From Parietaria judaica (taxonomy: Eukaryota > Streptophyta > Magnoliopsida > Rosales > Urticaceae): a DNA stretch of 64,000 bases. The position numbers and the translations under genes are program-made. The notes beneath the pieces were generated by a model, which was not told the origin of the DNA, did no database searches, and saw nothing but the letters and a program-made list of their open reading frames with translations. Location: contig OX940868.1 of the NCBI GenBank assembly GCA_954871525.1, positions 12,142,056 through 12,206,055 of the forward strand. Reading direction: 5' to 3'. Below are positions 45,740 through 58,507 of this stretch, piece after piece (position 1 is the first letter of the stretch; every line of letters starts with the position of its first letter).

Positions 45740-48700
45740 CTATATATATATAAAAGGAAAATCTATCAAGTATGACATGGCACTCTATATTTGAAGAGAA
45801 TGTTGGATTCCTATTTTATAGAATTTAGATTTTTTTATGATCTTCATCAAGAAGAAATCGCAGGAACATAGCATTTAAGTTGGTTTAGTGGGTTTTAAAT
45901 GAATAAATGTATTTAGTCATTTATTTAGCTTTATTAGGTTGACGAGGATCATTGAATTTTTATGGCATTATAACTGAGTTAAAAGAATGTTATTATAACA
46001 ATGGGAATATAAAAAGTTATACCATAAATGCATTTTTAACTCTCAAATTACAAGACAATTCACACATATATTATAATCTATATTATATACATATGTACAG
46101 TTTTTGAGTGATTACATATGCATAAAAAACAACAAAGGATATCACCTATCCTATTTTTACAGATTTTTTTTTCTTTCATGAGAACAATTGTACTGACATA
46201 TTTACAATTACAAATAAAGTATTGACATGCTAATTGAGGAGAAGTAAATGTGCATCAATTATTAATATTTCCCGCCTCATACCTTATCATTTATCATAAG
46301 GATAATGAAAAGGATAATCGTGATGTAGCATTTACTATCCTTGAATATATTTCTCTCATTTTGTATGTGCTTTATGACCAATTTCGTAACATCCAATACT
46401 TAACAAAGCAGTTATTTAGCAATGATATAATGAAAACGTATTTTCTATAACAGAGCAGTTTCATGAGTGTCTTTTCGTTTAACTGTGGATATCACTTCAA
46501 GTCCATATACAAATTTCCGTCCACAATCATATCGGTAAGACGCTCGATACCCTCTGCCAACCTCGGTCCCTCTATCTCCACCGATCTCACCGCCACAACA
46601 TAGGCCGTCAAGCATCGCCTCGGCACGACGCCTTACATCCCAACCTACCACCCCGCAACACCTATAAGGCCTGAGTCAAACCATGCCTACGATCTCTCGA
46701 CTCTGTTCATCGCTCCCTCTCAACATAGTGTTCTTTTATTCAGATTTGGTTCTCACTCCCGTCACGCATCCATTGCCTCTTTGCCGAGGTCTTTGTTCTC
46801 GGCACTTTTCGGTAAGTAAGTTTTATTTGTCAGGTCTGGTGGTTTATTCACACAGTTAATTTTTTAAAATGTGTTTCACTTGCAATCCATTCTCATTTCT
46901 TTTGTACGCGTTCATCCTTTCTCCAATCAGGTTTCCTTTGTGCATTCATCCTTTTACCAATGAAGTTTTCGGTGACTATTTTCCTCATACGAGATCAATA
47001 ACCAAAACAACCTTAATTTATATTATATTTAGTTGCTGATGGATTATAACCCTTTAAAAAATATTTTGTAATACTTTACCTTAATATTGTATCATTTTAA
47101 ATGGTATATGGTTATTGGTATCATGGTAACTTAAATAATAAATGGACTCTCATTTATTTAATTCATTGTCTCACGAGGTTATATTTATATTGGAGAGCAG
47201 TTATGTTTGATGAATATAATAGCATCCAATTAATAATATATTGATCCTGGTAATTATTCAATAATATGCATTTCGTTAGAAGGCCTCTGCTACATTACAA
47301 TCTCTCAAAAGAAGAAAAATATAAAGTGGGATCACCAAGAGGCGACACTTTGAGCGATCAACGTCGTTGCCGGAAAAAAACGGCGTGAAGGACCGATCAA
47401 AGTCGTTATCGGAAAGACACGGCTTTGTACTATTTTATAGTGTAGTTATTAGTTATGTATGGCTATATTATTCATAGTTAAACAATTATGCAATGAAATG
47501 AAGGTAGTGATAATTTTTTTCCGCGGCCTAAAGATCTAAAATTTCAAGAAGTGTCACTTAATGATTTAACGCATTATTTATTTATTTATTTAATAGAATT
47601 TTATGTGCCATACGTATTTAATGTTAAAATTTTGGTAAAAAGATCTTCATCTTTTTCCGCGGCATGAACACCCGATGTCTCATTCGTTTTGGGATCCAAG
47701 TTTGTATTTATCACTTGGAGATATTTATCACTAATACTCGGTTATATTTTAGCCTACTTGGGGAATGGGGATACTATTGGGTTCTTTTTCCCAAAAAAAG
47801 TTCATACAAAATTTGGCTTCTTATGTCGTTTTTTTTTTCTTCATATATGTAGACCATGTCTTTATGCAGTGAAAAATATAGAATCCTTTTTGCATAGCTT
47901 TTATATACTTTCGGTCTTCTTATAAAAAACATCCATACATTTTAAATCAGTATTTTGATTACAAGTGCCATTCTTATAAAGATATATTTTCGCCACAATT
48001 TTATAGGTATTTTAGCTTTGGTAAGAAGAGCATGAACTTTGTCTTACTATTGTTTACGTTCTTCTTTTATGTATTGTATTTTATAATCTCCTAATCAGTA
48101 GGCTATAATTAATTGTATGAATTTGTTTAGGGTGTAGCACAATAATTGTATTGAGATTTATCGGTTAATTTTTCAATGGTGTTCTTGAACTGTTACTTCG
48201 TATAACTTAGTTTCGACCATGTTTTTACTCTTTTTTTCTTTCATGTTTTACCCATTTTGACCACCTAGCCATAAAATTGGTCTATATTGCCTTAGTTTTT
48301 GAACTAAAGAGCATGTTTTAGTTATTGTGCGAGTTCGTTGTCAACTTTTTGAAGTTCATAACTTCATATAGCTCATATGTCGACACGATCAAATCATATT
48401 GTCACGTAAAACATCACGGTATTGAGTAAATGGGAAAATTTTGTCACTGAAAAAATATTGAGAATATTATAAGTCATACTTTTTGTGATTTATGAGTATT
48501 TTTGTTGTAATTATTCCTAAATTTAAATTTATTGTCATTCACATCACCTTTTTAAATAAAAAATGGAGGTCCATAATCTTAGAATGCGAGCCTGAGTTTC
48601 AATTGCAAAACATAGACCAAATTAATAAATTTCTAACATAAGCTATTTTGCAGTGTACGTTTTGAAAGGGAGAAAATAAGTTATTTGGGGTAAATATGTC

Positions 48701-48867
48701 GTTTTTGAGCTATCATTCTTTTCAGGACATATTGATTAAGAAATTTGGAAACTAAGTAATATATTAACAATGATAAACTATAATTTATATATATAAATTA
48801 AAGCGAAAAAGAGAAAAATAAAAAAATATTAAAAAAATAAAACCAAATCTCACAAAAAGTAAAAGCA

Positions 48868-48868
<1 letters not shown>

Positions 48869-48935
<67 letters not shown>
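48869..48935. repeat. ATT microsatellite
   Basis: About 22 units of ATT inside the Helitron. Confidence 0.95.
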
Positions 48936-48936
<1 letters not shown>

Positions 48937-49457
48937 ATTAGGGTATTCACTTTCATAATTATTAAATTTGAAGTGAGTCTTCTACCTGTATACATTGTCA
49001 AATGTCAATTATTTTTACGATGATGATATTATTAATTTATATATAATATATATAGTATATATAATATATATTATTATGGTATTACTATTAGTCAGACACA
49101 ATTTTTTATGTTATTATTTTCTTTACAACATAGAATCTAAAAAATAAATTTGTCCATAACATTTAACATTTATTAACTTTATTTCTCACCTTACCAACTA
49201 TTATTAATATGAATATATGCTCTTATATTATTGTTGAACGTTGTTTTGCATAGAATATTGGCCGACGCTTCTATTCTTATATGCATGATCGCATCAAAAG
49301 TCTTTAATGAGATTATATATGTTGATTAATATCTATTCTTTGTGCACTTGCTAAATTCAATGTTGATTAATTTCGAACAAATTTAATTTCTATTATTATG
49401 CTACAAATATTGCAAATTCATTTAAATTTTTGTTGAAATTTATAAATAATACTTCGT

Positions 49458-49476
49458 CACTGCGCGAAGCGCGGTG
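49458..49476 (+). other. Helitron 3' terminal hairpin
   Basis: CACTGCGC-GAA-GCGCGGTG: an 8-bp stem with one G-T wobble and a GAA loop, 11 bases before CTAA. Confidence 0.75.
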
Positions 49477-49517
49477 CCGTCCACTAATAGAATTATAAAA
49501 GTAACTAAATGCCAAAC

Positions 49518-50074
49518 TGTTGTGTCCCCGTGTTTGGGATCGTGTCACCGGTCGATTGCCCCGTCCACGCGTGCTTCCTTCTCCCGCTTCCTTCCCAGTC
49601 GCCAGAACTCCTCCAGACTTCGCTGGATTTTTCTCTTCGCAGCCCTCCAGAAACTCGCGAAACCAAGCCTTCCGGAATAGCCTAGAAACTGCCTTCTCCC
49701 GCGGGGTTGCTCCCCTTGCCGAGATCTGGCCGAATTCAACCCAGCCCAAGAGAGAAAAGAACGAACGAAATTGAGAGAGGAATTGACTCTGTAACCCTAA
49801 CCTCTTTTCCAGAGATTAGACTTAATTGGAGGTTGCATTTTATTCATTAAAAGGGCCTATATATAGGCATCATAATTCGGGAAACTTTCTCCGACAACCC
49901 ATGCTAAAAAATAGGAAATAAACCGGAATGGAAATAAAAGGCAACAAGTCTTGCTAAATAAAATGCAATAACAAATAAAGCGCGTCTACTCCTTAGAGCT
50001 CCTAGCCACTAGACGACGCGTTCCCGGTCTTCTTTCGCCTTTGGTACGTCAACCGAAAGCGTGGGTCCATATCA
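49518..50074 (-). repeat. 3' LTR of the chromovirus
   Basis: 557 bp; about 27 bp longer than its partner owing to one indel near 49870. The last codons of the polyprotein frame run into it. Confidence 0.95.
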
Positions 50075-53000
50075 TCACTCCCCACCTCAACAATGAGCTT
50101 GTCCTCAAGCTCAAGCTCCGGAAATGTGTGTAACAACGTCGCTGCACTCTCCCACGTAGCCCCTTCCGGTGCATCTACCGTCCATTGAACCAAAAGTTCA
50201 CGGTCTCCAAGGCGCCGGCGCGCGCGTAGGAGCTTGTACGGTCTTGCAGGAATGGTGTGGCCGTCAAAAATCCGCGGTAACTCGCTCATAATGGTCGGTG
50301 AAGGCCCTTTGTGCCCTTTGAGTAACGAGACGTGGAAGACATCATGAATCCGAGAAGTTGGTGGCATCTCCAAACAGTAAGAAACCGATCTCACCCTAGC
50401 GAGGACCTTGAAGGGTCCGTAGAACCGGGGCGATAACTTATGATACATCGTCTTCGTCACCGATAGTTTCCAGTATGGGTGAAGCTTAAGCCAAACCCAC
50501 TGGCCGACCTCAAACTCCACAACCCGGTGATGTTTGTCGTAGTGTGCCTTCATGCGGTGTTGCGCTTCCACTAATCGGCTCCGAGCTTCTCGCAAAAAAT
50601 CCTCGCGCTTACTCAAGGAAACGTCTAATTCATCCACACTTGTGCTCCCCGCTGTATATTCAATGAGGCGTGGAGGTTCGCGCCCATAAACCATTCGGAA
50701 GGGTGAAGTTTTGAGGGCGTAATGAAAGGACGTGTTATACACGTATTCAATCCAAGAAATCCACGCAAGCCATTGTTTTGGCTTATCCCCCGTCAAGCAG
50801 CGGACGTACATCTCCAATGTGTGATTGACCACCTCCGTTTGTCCGTTCGATTGTGGGTGGTATGCCGTAGAGAAACAAAGAGACGTACTCGCTAACCGAA
50901 AAAGTTCTCGCCAAAAAGTACTTCGGAAAACTTTATCACGGTCGGACACTATGGACTCCGGGAACCCGTGAAGGCGCACAATCTCTGCGAAGAAAGCCTT
51001 GGCCACTGAGATGGCCGTAAATGGGTGACTTAAAGGAATAAAATGTGCGTACTTCGAGAAACGATCCACCACGACCAAAATGACGCTTTTCTCGTGTGAC
51101 GTCGGCAAAGCTTCCACAAAATCCATAGAGATATCCGCCCAAACCCGGTGTGGAATCGGAAGCGGTTGTAATAACCCACTTGGTTCAAGAGACTCCCACT
51201 TGTTCCTTTGGCAAACTTGACAATTCGCCACAAACTCTTGTACCGAACGCTTCCAACCACGCCAATAAAACTCTTTCCGGATTCGATCCATCGTTTTTTG
51301 CACACCCTCGTGACCAAGTGCATGAAAACCCACAAGTACATCGGAAATCAAAACTGACTTTTCTCCCAACACTAACCTTTCTTTTCGCCACACTAGACTG
51401 TCCCGAACTGCCCATTCCTCGGAGAGCTCGCCGGCCAAAATCTGATCCCGAAGTTTGCGTAGAGCCATGACCGACTCAAATTCAGCCCGAAGCTTGGCCT
51501 TGAAGCTGTCTCCCCCGATATGTAGAGCATGTAAACTGCACTCGCTGCCCTCCTCTTCGTCCTCATCACGCCGTGACAACGCGTCCGCCACTTTATTCAA
51601 GACCCCGGCCCGGTACCCCAAGTCATAACCCAAGAGCTTACTAAACCAATGGATTTGGGGAGGCGTTGTTCGAGAAGGTGCTTCAAACTCGAATGGTCGG
51701 TGCGGATGGTGAATTTGCGACCCCAAAGGTACGGCCTCCAATGGATGATCGCCTTGGTGAGTCCGATTAATTCTCGCTCATACGCCGCTAACTTCGAATG
51801 TCGATCCGCTAGTTTCCGGCTAAAGAAAGCAACCGGGTGTCCTTTTTGTTGCAAAACAACGCCTATGCCGCTCCCCGAAGCATCGCACTCGACGAAAAAT
51901 TCTTCGTCAAAGTCGGGTAACGCAAGAACTGGAGCTTCCGAAAGTGCTTTCTTGAGATTCGTGAAGGCATCGGTGGCTCGAGTATCCCATGTAAACCCGG
52001 AACGGCGCAGTAGGCTTGTCAACGGCGTTGCTATGACGCCGTTATCACGAATGAATTTTCGGTAATAATCCGACAACCCGAGAAAACCATGAACGCCCCG
52101 GACGGTCGTCGGTTGTGGCCACTTTGTCACCGCTTCCACTTTAGTTTCGTCCACCCTCAAACCTTCGTGAGAGATGACATGGCCTAAGTAACCGATCTCT
52201 GTTCGGCCGAAAGCACATTTTGATTTCTTCAAAAACAGCCCATTCGCTCGAAGTCGCTCAAACACCTCTCGGACGTGTCGTACGTGCTCATCCTACGAGC
52301 GACTATAAACGAGGATATCATCAAAGAAGACCAAAACGTTTTTCCGAAGCATATCGTCAAACACCGAATTCATAAGACCTTGGAACGTCGAGGGTGCATT
52401 CGTAAGGCCGAAAGGCATCACGAAGAACTCGAAGTGTCCATGATGGGTGCAGAAAGCCGTCTTCTCGATGTCCGCTTCGTGCATTCGTATTTGATGGTAT
52501 CCGGCGGTTAAATCGAGCTTGGTAAAAAACCGGGCTCCATGTAACTCTTCGAGTAGCTCATCGACCACCGGAATAGGAAACTTATCCTTTACCGTGACCT
52601 TATTGAGTTCACGTAAATCCATGCACATGTGCCACGTATTATCCGACTTTTTGACGAGGAGAACAGGAGAAGAAAAAGGCGATGAACTTCGCCGAATAAT
52701 ACCCGCCTTGAGCATCTCGGCACATTGAAGCTCTATCTCGTCTTTTTGTAGGTGTGGGTATCGATACGGACGAACGGCGACAAGATTTGTTCCGTTAAGA
52801 AGAAGAATCTTGTGGTCACATGTTCGTTGAGGTGGTAGTCCCGTGGGAGTGGCGAAGATGTCGCTAAACTCTTCGATGAGATTGGATAACCCCGGATCTG
52901 CATTGGAGTTTGCAGCAGCCCAACACTCGGCTTTGGCCAATTTTTTCTGCGCCAATTCCTCGGGCAACGGCTGTTGGGGTCGGTTGGAGAAATTTTCTCC

Positions 53001-54824
53001 CTCTTCGAACCATGCTTCGAGGTCTTCGTCGTCCTCCAATGATAAATGGTTCAAGCTACCATCCACCCCTTTACTTTCGGCCTCGCTCTTCCATCGTACC
53101 TTCTTTCCTTCAAGGTCAAAAGAAACCGTTGAATCGTTACCGTTCCAAATTACCTCACCGAGTGCGTTGTGCCACGTCATGCCGAGGATAACGTCGAATC
53201 CTTGGAGAGAGATGACGAAGCAATTTGTCTTGAAAGTGACTCCTTGTATCGTGAGTGGCACATTTTTGCAATAGCCGTCGATGGACAATCGCCCGCCATT
53301 AGGAAGGCCCACCGAAAGACCCAGTCGCTTGATGATCGGAAGACCGAGTTTCTCCACAAAATCTCTTTTAATGAAATTATGGGTAGTACCCGTATCAATG
53401 AGCGTCCATCCGTTTTCCTTAGCAATTTGGGTGCGGACTTGAAAAGTCTTTGCCGTTTTCTTTCCAAGGAATGCACACTCGGAGATGAAGGCCGATTCTA
53501 TCTCTTCCACGTCGGCGTCCTCTTCGACAACTTCTTCATCGTCCCTACGTAGGGTGATGTAGAAAAGCACCGGTTTACATACATGATCGTGCGTATATTG
53601 ATCGTCGCAATTAAAACACAACCCTTTTCCATTGCGCTCCGCCATCTCCGGGAAAGTAAGCTTTTTCCACGGCTTCTTCGGGGCTGTCCCCACTGTTTTT
53701 AGCGCTTGTCCCTTCTTTTCCTCCCCGGTATTGGTACGAGGTGTCGCGACCCGACTCGGGGAAGATTGCACCCCACGGTTGCTGCCCGACTCCCGGACTT
53801 TATTCGGGGCGTAATGGACATAAAAAGCTCGTGGTCCTTTGTCGTACGAAATCCGGAAGTCAATGTTCCTAGCGAATTTCATTGCCTCAAAAATGGACGT
53901 GGGACGTTGGTGCTCGACTTCACGTCGAAGCTCGTCGGTTAGTCCCACACAAAACAGCCACATAAGCACTTGATTCGACAATTGATGATGTTTATTATTG
54001 AGAGTGGTGAATGCCTTACAATACTCGTCCGCCGTGCCGGTTTGACGAAGATTTCAAATCTCGCCGATAGGATTAGCCGTGCCGGGCACTCCAAAACGGT
54101 CCATACATACCGTCTTAAACTCCGACCAAGATAGATAACTCTCAATCAAATTCCGCATTTTCTCGTACCACTCGTGTGCCGGGCCGGTGAGGGCCCCCCT
54201 AGCATGACGCACCTTGGCGTCGTCTTCCGTAACGCATTGATCTTCAAAATAATTATCACACTTCTGTAGCCATGTGGTGGGGTTCGATCCCGTCTCGCCA
54301 TCGAACAAGGGAAATTCCCCCCTTGGGATTTGAACGTGAACTTTTTCCGGCGGTTTGTTGGACCTCTCGGGTGGCCCCCTACCTATGGGGCGTACCGGCC
54401 AATCCCTTTCCGTGGCAAGTCCATATTTCCCCTTCCGCAATTTGTCTTCTTCTTCCACGTTGCCGGTCCAATCGTCATGTCGAGCATCGCTCGGGCTGTA
54501 GGGATTACGCGGGTAAACGGAACTGCCCTCATTATCTCCAAATTGCCTCTGCACATTGTTTCGGGGTCTTGGGTCGGTCACCGTTCGCTCGCTAGAACCC
54601 CTATTGTTTCCACGCTATTCCTCACGTGAAGCCGTAAATTGAGCCAGCGCTTCCACTAACCCTTGTATGTGTCCCTCTAGGTTTTGGATTTGCGCCATCA
54701 TCTTTCCTTCTGGTTCACGTACTGACGCTGCCAGGATTGATTTCTGCATTCCCACTGCTTTATCCACATATTGTCGTGCAGCTTCCCCGACTTCGTCTTC
54801 TCGCTGATTCGCGTCATTTTCCAT
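50002..54824 (-). pseudogene. Gag-Pol polyprotein, interrupted by three stops and a frameshift
   Basis: One continuous frame from ATG 54824 (MENDANQRED) reads gag, then a zinc knuckle CFNCDDQYTHDHVC, protease core DTGTTHNF, reverse transcriptase with FFDDILVYS, and the start of RNase H (TRTDHSSLKHLL-like). It is broken by TAG at 54615, TGA at 54054 and TAG at 52293, all in the same frame. Near 51650-51680 the frame shifts by one, after which the rest of RNase H, integrase (zinc site with CQVCQRNK; catalytic acidic residues in ADISMDF, SDRDKVF and GQTEVVN) and a chromodomain (LLVQWTVDAPEGATWE) follow to the stop at 50002. The ancestral protein was a single Gag-Pol. As it stands the element cannot make it. 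Confidence 0.93.
50075..50090 (-). other. Polypurine tract of the chromovirus
   Basis: On the minus strand TTGAGGTGGGGAGTGA directly precedes the 3' LTR; it would prime plus-strand synthesis. Confidence 0.8.
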
Positions 54825-54843
54825 GGGACTCGTCGTTCCGGTT

Positions 54844-54856
54844 GGCTCTGATACCA
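54844..54856 (-). other. Primer-binding site (initiator-Met tRNA) of the chromovirus
   Basis: TGGTATCAGAGCC on the minus strand, three bases inside the 5' LTR. Confidence 0.95.
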
Positions 54857-54859
54857 AAT

Positions 54860-55389
54860 TGTTGTGTCCCCGTGTTTGGGATCGTGTCACCGGTCGATTG
54901 CCCCATCCACGCGTGCTTCCTTCTCCCGCTTCCTTCCCAGTCGCCAGAACTCCTCCAGACTTCGCTGGATTTTTCTCTTCGAAGCCCTCCAGAAACTCGC
55001 GAAACCAAGCCTGCCAGAATAGCCTAGAAACTGCCTTCTCCCGCGGGGTTGCTCCCTTTGCCGAGATCTGGCCGAATTCAACCCAGCCCAAGAGAGAAAA
55101 GAACGAACGAAATTGAGAGAGGAATTGACTCCGTAACCCTAAACTCTTTTCCAGAGATTAGACTTAATTGGAGGTTGCATTTTATTCATTAAAAGGGCCT
55201 ATATATACAACCCATGCTAAAATTTAAAGGAAATAAGCCGGAATGAAAATAAAAGGCAACAAGTCTTGCTAAATAAAATGCAATAACAAATAAAGCGCAT
55301 CTACTCCTCGGAGCTCCTAGCCACTAGACGACGCGTTCCCGGTCTTCTTTCGCCTTTGGTATGTCAACCGAAAGCGTGGGTCCATATCA
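54860..55389 (-). repeat. 5' LTR of the chromovirus
   Basis: 530 bp, partner of 49518-50074. Confidence 0.95.
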
Positions 55390-55394
55390 CAAAC

Positions 55395-55865
55395 ATAAGT
55401 ATTAAAAAGAAGAAGAAGAAACTTGAAACATAATAGGAATAATGAAATTTGTCGTTTACGTTTCTTGCGGTTGTTTCAATACTATTTTTTTTTAATGGGG
55501 TGGCTTTTTCTATATTCATCGCCTACGACTACAAAAAATTAAGTTTTTATCATCGCATGCTTGCTTGCTAAATAAAGTTTGTTTTTTCTTTCTATGTGAT
55601 GTTTTATTCCGGATTCATGAATAAGTTATTTTTGAAACAAAAAAGTACAAAGAATTTCCAAACTATATATAACAAAAATAATTCAAAACGAAAAACACAA
55701 ATTACAAGAATAACAATGTCTAACTCTAACATATACTAACAACGTTAAGTATATTAATATACACGTGCTTATTCAAACTCATACTCTTACATCAAACTAA
55801 AGACAAGACAATACAAGGAAAATGAAAGTAATTACTTCTTCCTTTAGTATGTTGACCGGAAAAAG
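55395..55865. other. 3' flank of the SANT-domain gene
   Basis: AT-rich, presumably the 3' UTR and downstream region of the minus-strand gene ending at 55866, up to the retrotransposon insertion. Confidence 0.5.
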
Positions 55866-57187
55866 TCAAACTTCTGGCTCTCTTTTTTTCACTCTCTTCG
55901 TCATTGCTAGCCTTCCTACGCTTGTTTCCATTGCCGGACTCTCGTCACTTCCTGAACTGCTCGGCGTCTCGCTGCACCGTGCCGTTTCCACGTCACCTTC
56001 ATTGCCGCCACTTGAACGCACTTGAGTTTCCATGTTCCCGCGTTTTCTTGATGGTGAAGAAAGCTTCTCTTCTGTACTCTCTTGTTCTTCGCGTTTATCG
56101 GGACAAGCTTCGTTCTTCGTAGCATTGAGAAGATGTGGGTTCGACAACACTTCATTGAGCATAGATTTAATGGAGTTGAAGTAGTGTTTCCCAACAACGA
56201 GCTTTGCCGAAAACTTTTCCTCTCCGTCCACGACAAACACCGTCGGGTTCTTCAGACCGAGCTCTTGGTAATTCTCGAGTCTCTCGTAGTGCCAGCCACA
56301 CGCCTGCAAATGTGGCCAAACGGCTTTCTCAAAGAGATCTCTCATCTGCATTTTGCTCAGCTTGAAACGCTGATTCAGAATGGAGGTCAACTCCGAGGAA
56401 GTGAGCGAATTGTATTTGACGGAGGGTGCGATCTGATCTGTGCGTTTCATTGGCTCGGGTTTGGGCTGCGTTAGGTCGCCTATCTCTTTGCCAATCCCGA
56501 CAGCTTCCACGAGTGCAGGGACTCCAACCATGCCCTTCATTTCAAACACGTATTCTTCGAGCGAGAGTCGTTCGGCCCTGAATTCCGTTGAACTCTGAAA
56601 ACATCAGCCAAACAGTTACTAGAGTTCGGTTGGATAAATTTCGCGTACTAAAAAAAGAAAGTACAGAGAGGTACCTTGATCAACATATTTCGAAGATCAT
56701 TCTCGGTACGCGGAAGCAATCGAGAAAGTATAGTATCTCCCCTCGTTCCGGTGAACAATTCCTTCCCATAAAACCGAGTTGCCGTCGGCTTTCGACCCTT
56801 CGACCAAAGGCGATACTCATCAGAGTGGTGGAAATCGGAGCTGTAGTAGAACCTAACCCCGTCGCCTGTTCTCTTCGTCCCAACAAATTTAGTTGCTAGG
56901 GCTAAATTCTTCTCAAAGATGTACAGGCCGAGAAGGAAGCCCTCCCGCTCGTCCTTCTTCCAGGATTGGCTCTCGATGCCGTTGACAAACCGGTTTCTCT
57001 CAGCATTGCAAATATCGACCGATACAAGAGTCGGAAGCGCCGGCGCGGAACCTCCCAGCGCAAAGGGATCCTCAATCAGACGTGGAATTTCTGCCTGAAA
57101 CTCGGGCCCGCATCGAGGCTTTTTCCCATTGTTAGGGCTACTCTTTCTCTTCCTAGGGCTACTCTTTCTCTTCCTTTGGGGACTCAT
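55866..57187 (-). CDS. SANT-domain nuclear protein (plant AT2G47820-like family)
   Basis: Two exons, 57187-56675 and 56594-55866, joined in phase 0 across an 81-bp GT-AG intron (CAAG|GTACCT...TTTTCAG|AGTTCA), give 413 aa. The N-terminus (3-25) is a tandem basic KRKSSP repeat, a likely nuclear signal, followed by GPEFQAEIPRL. Residues about 74-135 (ESQSWKKDEREGFLLGLYIF ... FYYSSDF ... EYRLW) match a SANT/Myb-like helical domain; the following GKELFTG..LLSRLLPR, SLEEYVFEMKGMVG and ALVEAVGIGKE segments match the conserved tail of this plant family. The C-terminus is serine- and acid-rich and ends in a basic stretch. SANT proteins generally act in chromatin-modifying complexes; a specific role here is inferred only. 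ATG 57187 is the first in frame. Confidence 0.8.
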
Positions 57188-58498
57188 GTTTCCTAGAGAT
57201 GTTCGAAGAAGATAATTATTGTTGGCTTTAATTTGATCGTCTCGAACCGAAGCACGATGAACAAACCCAAGGCAAACGACAACAGTAATAATAAGAAGAA
57301 CACACCAATTTCCACTAAGAAGATCAGATGATCACTATGTAGTATTATACTATTGTCTATATATATATAGATTTAACGAACAACAAAAGAAAAGCAAATA
57401 TTGAAGAAGCTGGAAGGAATTCTCTTACTTAATCGCACTATTCCAAATGCTGGAGTTGATTAAATAATCTAACGACTAATTCTATTTATAGGAAAAACAG
57501 ATGCGAAACCAAATAGGAAATATCATATATTAATTAATTCCTAATTAATAATAAAAGATAATTAAAATTATCATGATATCTTGACCAAGTCAAATTTATA
57601 TACTCACAATTATCACTCGATCGAAACCCTAAACAACGTCGTTAAACAATGGCGATTCCCAACTCCAAAAAAAAAAGTGGATAACAAATAAACCCTAATT
57701 AAACTAGAATTCGATGATGGGAAATTGATATACTTAATAGTTATAATATGTTTGTATAAGATAATAAGAACAAGACTGACATACCAAGAATTGATGAGGA
57801 ATTGAAGATGATTATCGCAGCTTAACTTAAAATGTTGATGTTTCTAAAAGAATAGATACTATGTAATATGTATATATAGAGTTTTATACACGCACACAAT
57901 TATCTTATTTATAAGATTATATCTATATGTTTTAGATTTTTATTCAAGCGCACAATTATCTTATTTTTGGATTATATCTAAGAGAGTATATATAAACACT
58001 AACAAATAAACACTGTTGCTTATCTTTCATACATGCATGGACGTTAAAATCGCAAATTCTGTTTGTTTCCTATTTTTTCGAAATTTTTTTATTCTGTTTA
58101 TTATTATTTTTTATTTAGAAATAAACATTCAAGAGAATTAGTACATACTCGTATTTTATAAGCAAACTCTTCTTATTTTAATTTATTTTTCTATTTCTTA
58201 TTGAATTAAAGAAATAGAATCTTGGAGATATGCGAAAAGTCGGGTCTATTTATACGAGCTCTGATTCGTGATGACGTGTCACATTTTAGTTCGCGTCAAT
58301 GTGATCTTGCTGTTGGGCTTAAAGCTTAATCCATTTGAAGACCCATGCACGTGTCGAATCACAAACGTCCACGAGATGAGCACACGCTTGTCCACGTGTC
58401 TGTATCACGACTGTCCAGGAAATTTACGACCCAAGAGTCCACAACAAAATATCATGACGTTGCAAGCTCTGACATTTTTTATTCTTTTACCAAAATAT
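57188..58498. other. 5' flank of the SANT gene, then AT-rich intergenic
   Basis: Presumed leader and promoter on the minus strand just right of 57187, then AT-rich DNA. CACGTGTC and CCACGTGTC G-box-like motifs occur near 58348 and 58394. No other gene is supported. Confidence 0.45.
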
Positions 58499-58507
58499 TA
58501 TTATTAA

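Larger units (their letters stand above)
45740..49487 (+). mobile_element. Non-autonomous Helitron, about 3.75 kb
   Basis: Starts with TC (TCTATATATATATAAAAGG) directly after a host A, and ends CTAA directly before a host T, the A|TC...CTRR|T arrangement of rolling-circle transposons. Eleven bases before the end is a GC-rich hairpin (49458-49476). There is no target duplication or inverted repeat, as expected. No Rep/helicase coding is visible. A GC-richer stretch at about 46490-46810 ending in TCGG|TAAGTAAG may be a captured gene fragment, unidentified. Confidence 0.75.
49518..55389 (-). mobile_element. Ty3/gypsy chromovirus retrotransposon, complete in structure, decayed in coding
   Basis: Bounded by LTRs 49518-50074 and 54860-55389 (minus strand TGATATGG...CAACA) and by the 5-bp target duplication CAAAC (49513-49517 and 55390-55394). 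The minus strand carries, in order, 5' LTR, Met-tRNA primer-binding site, gag, protease, reverse transcriptase, RNase H, integrase, chromodomain, polypurine tract and 3' LTR. Integrase after RT places it in Ty3/gypsy; the C-terminal chromodomain marks a chromovirus. By eye the LTRs differ at roughly 15 positions plus one ~27-bp indel, a moderately recent insertion. It sits about 470 bp beyond the 3' end of the SANT gene. Confidence 0.96.

Noticed and set aside
46445..46651. 68-codon minus-strand ORF in the Helitron
   Set aside because: Short and without a domain; only the GC rise is noted as possible capture.
50936..53942. Several plus-strand and alternate-frame ORFs of 60-140 codons
   Set aside because: They are shadows of the Gag-Pol frame on the minus strand and lack independent features.
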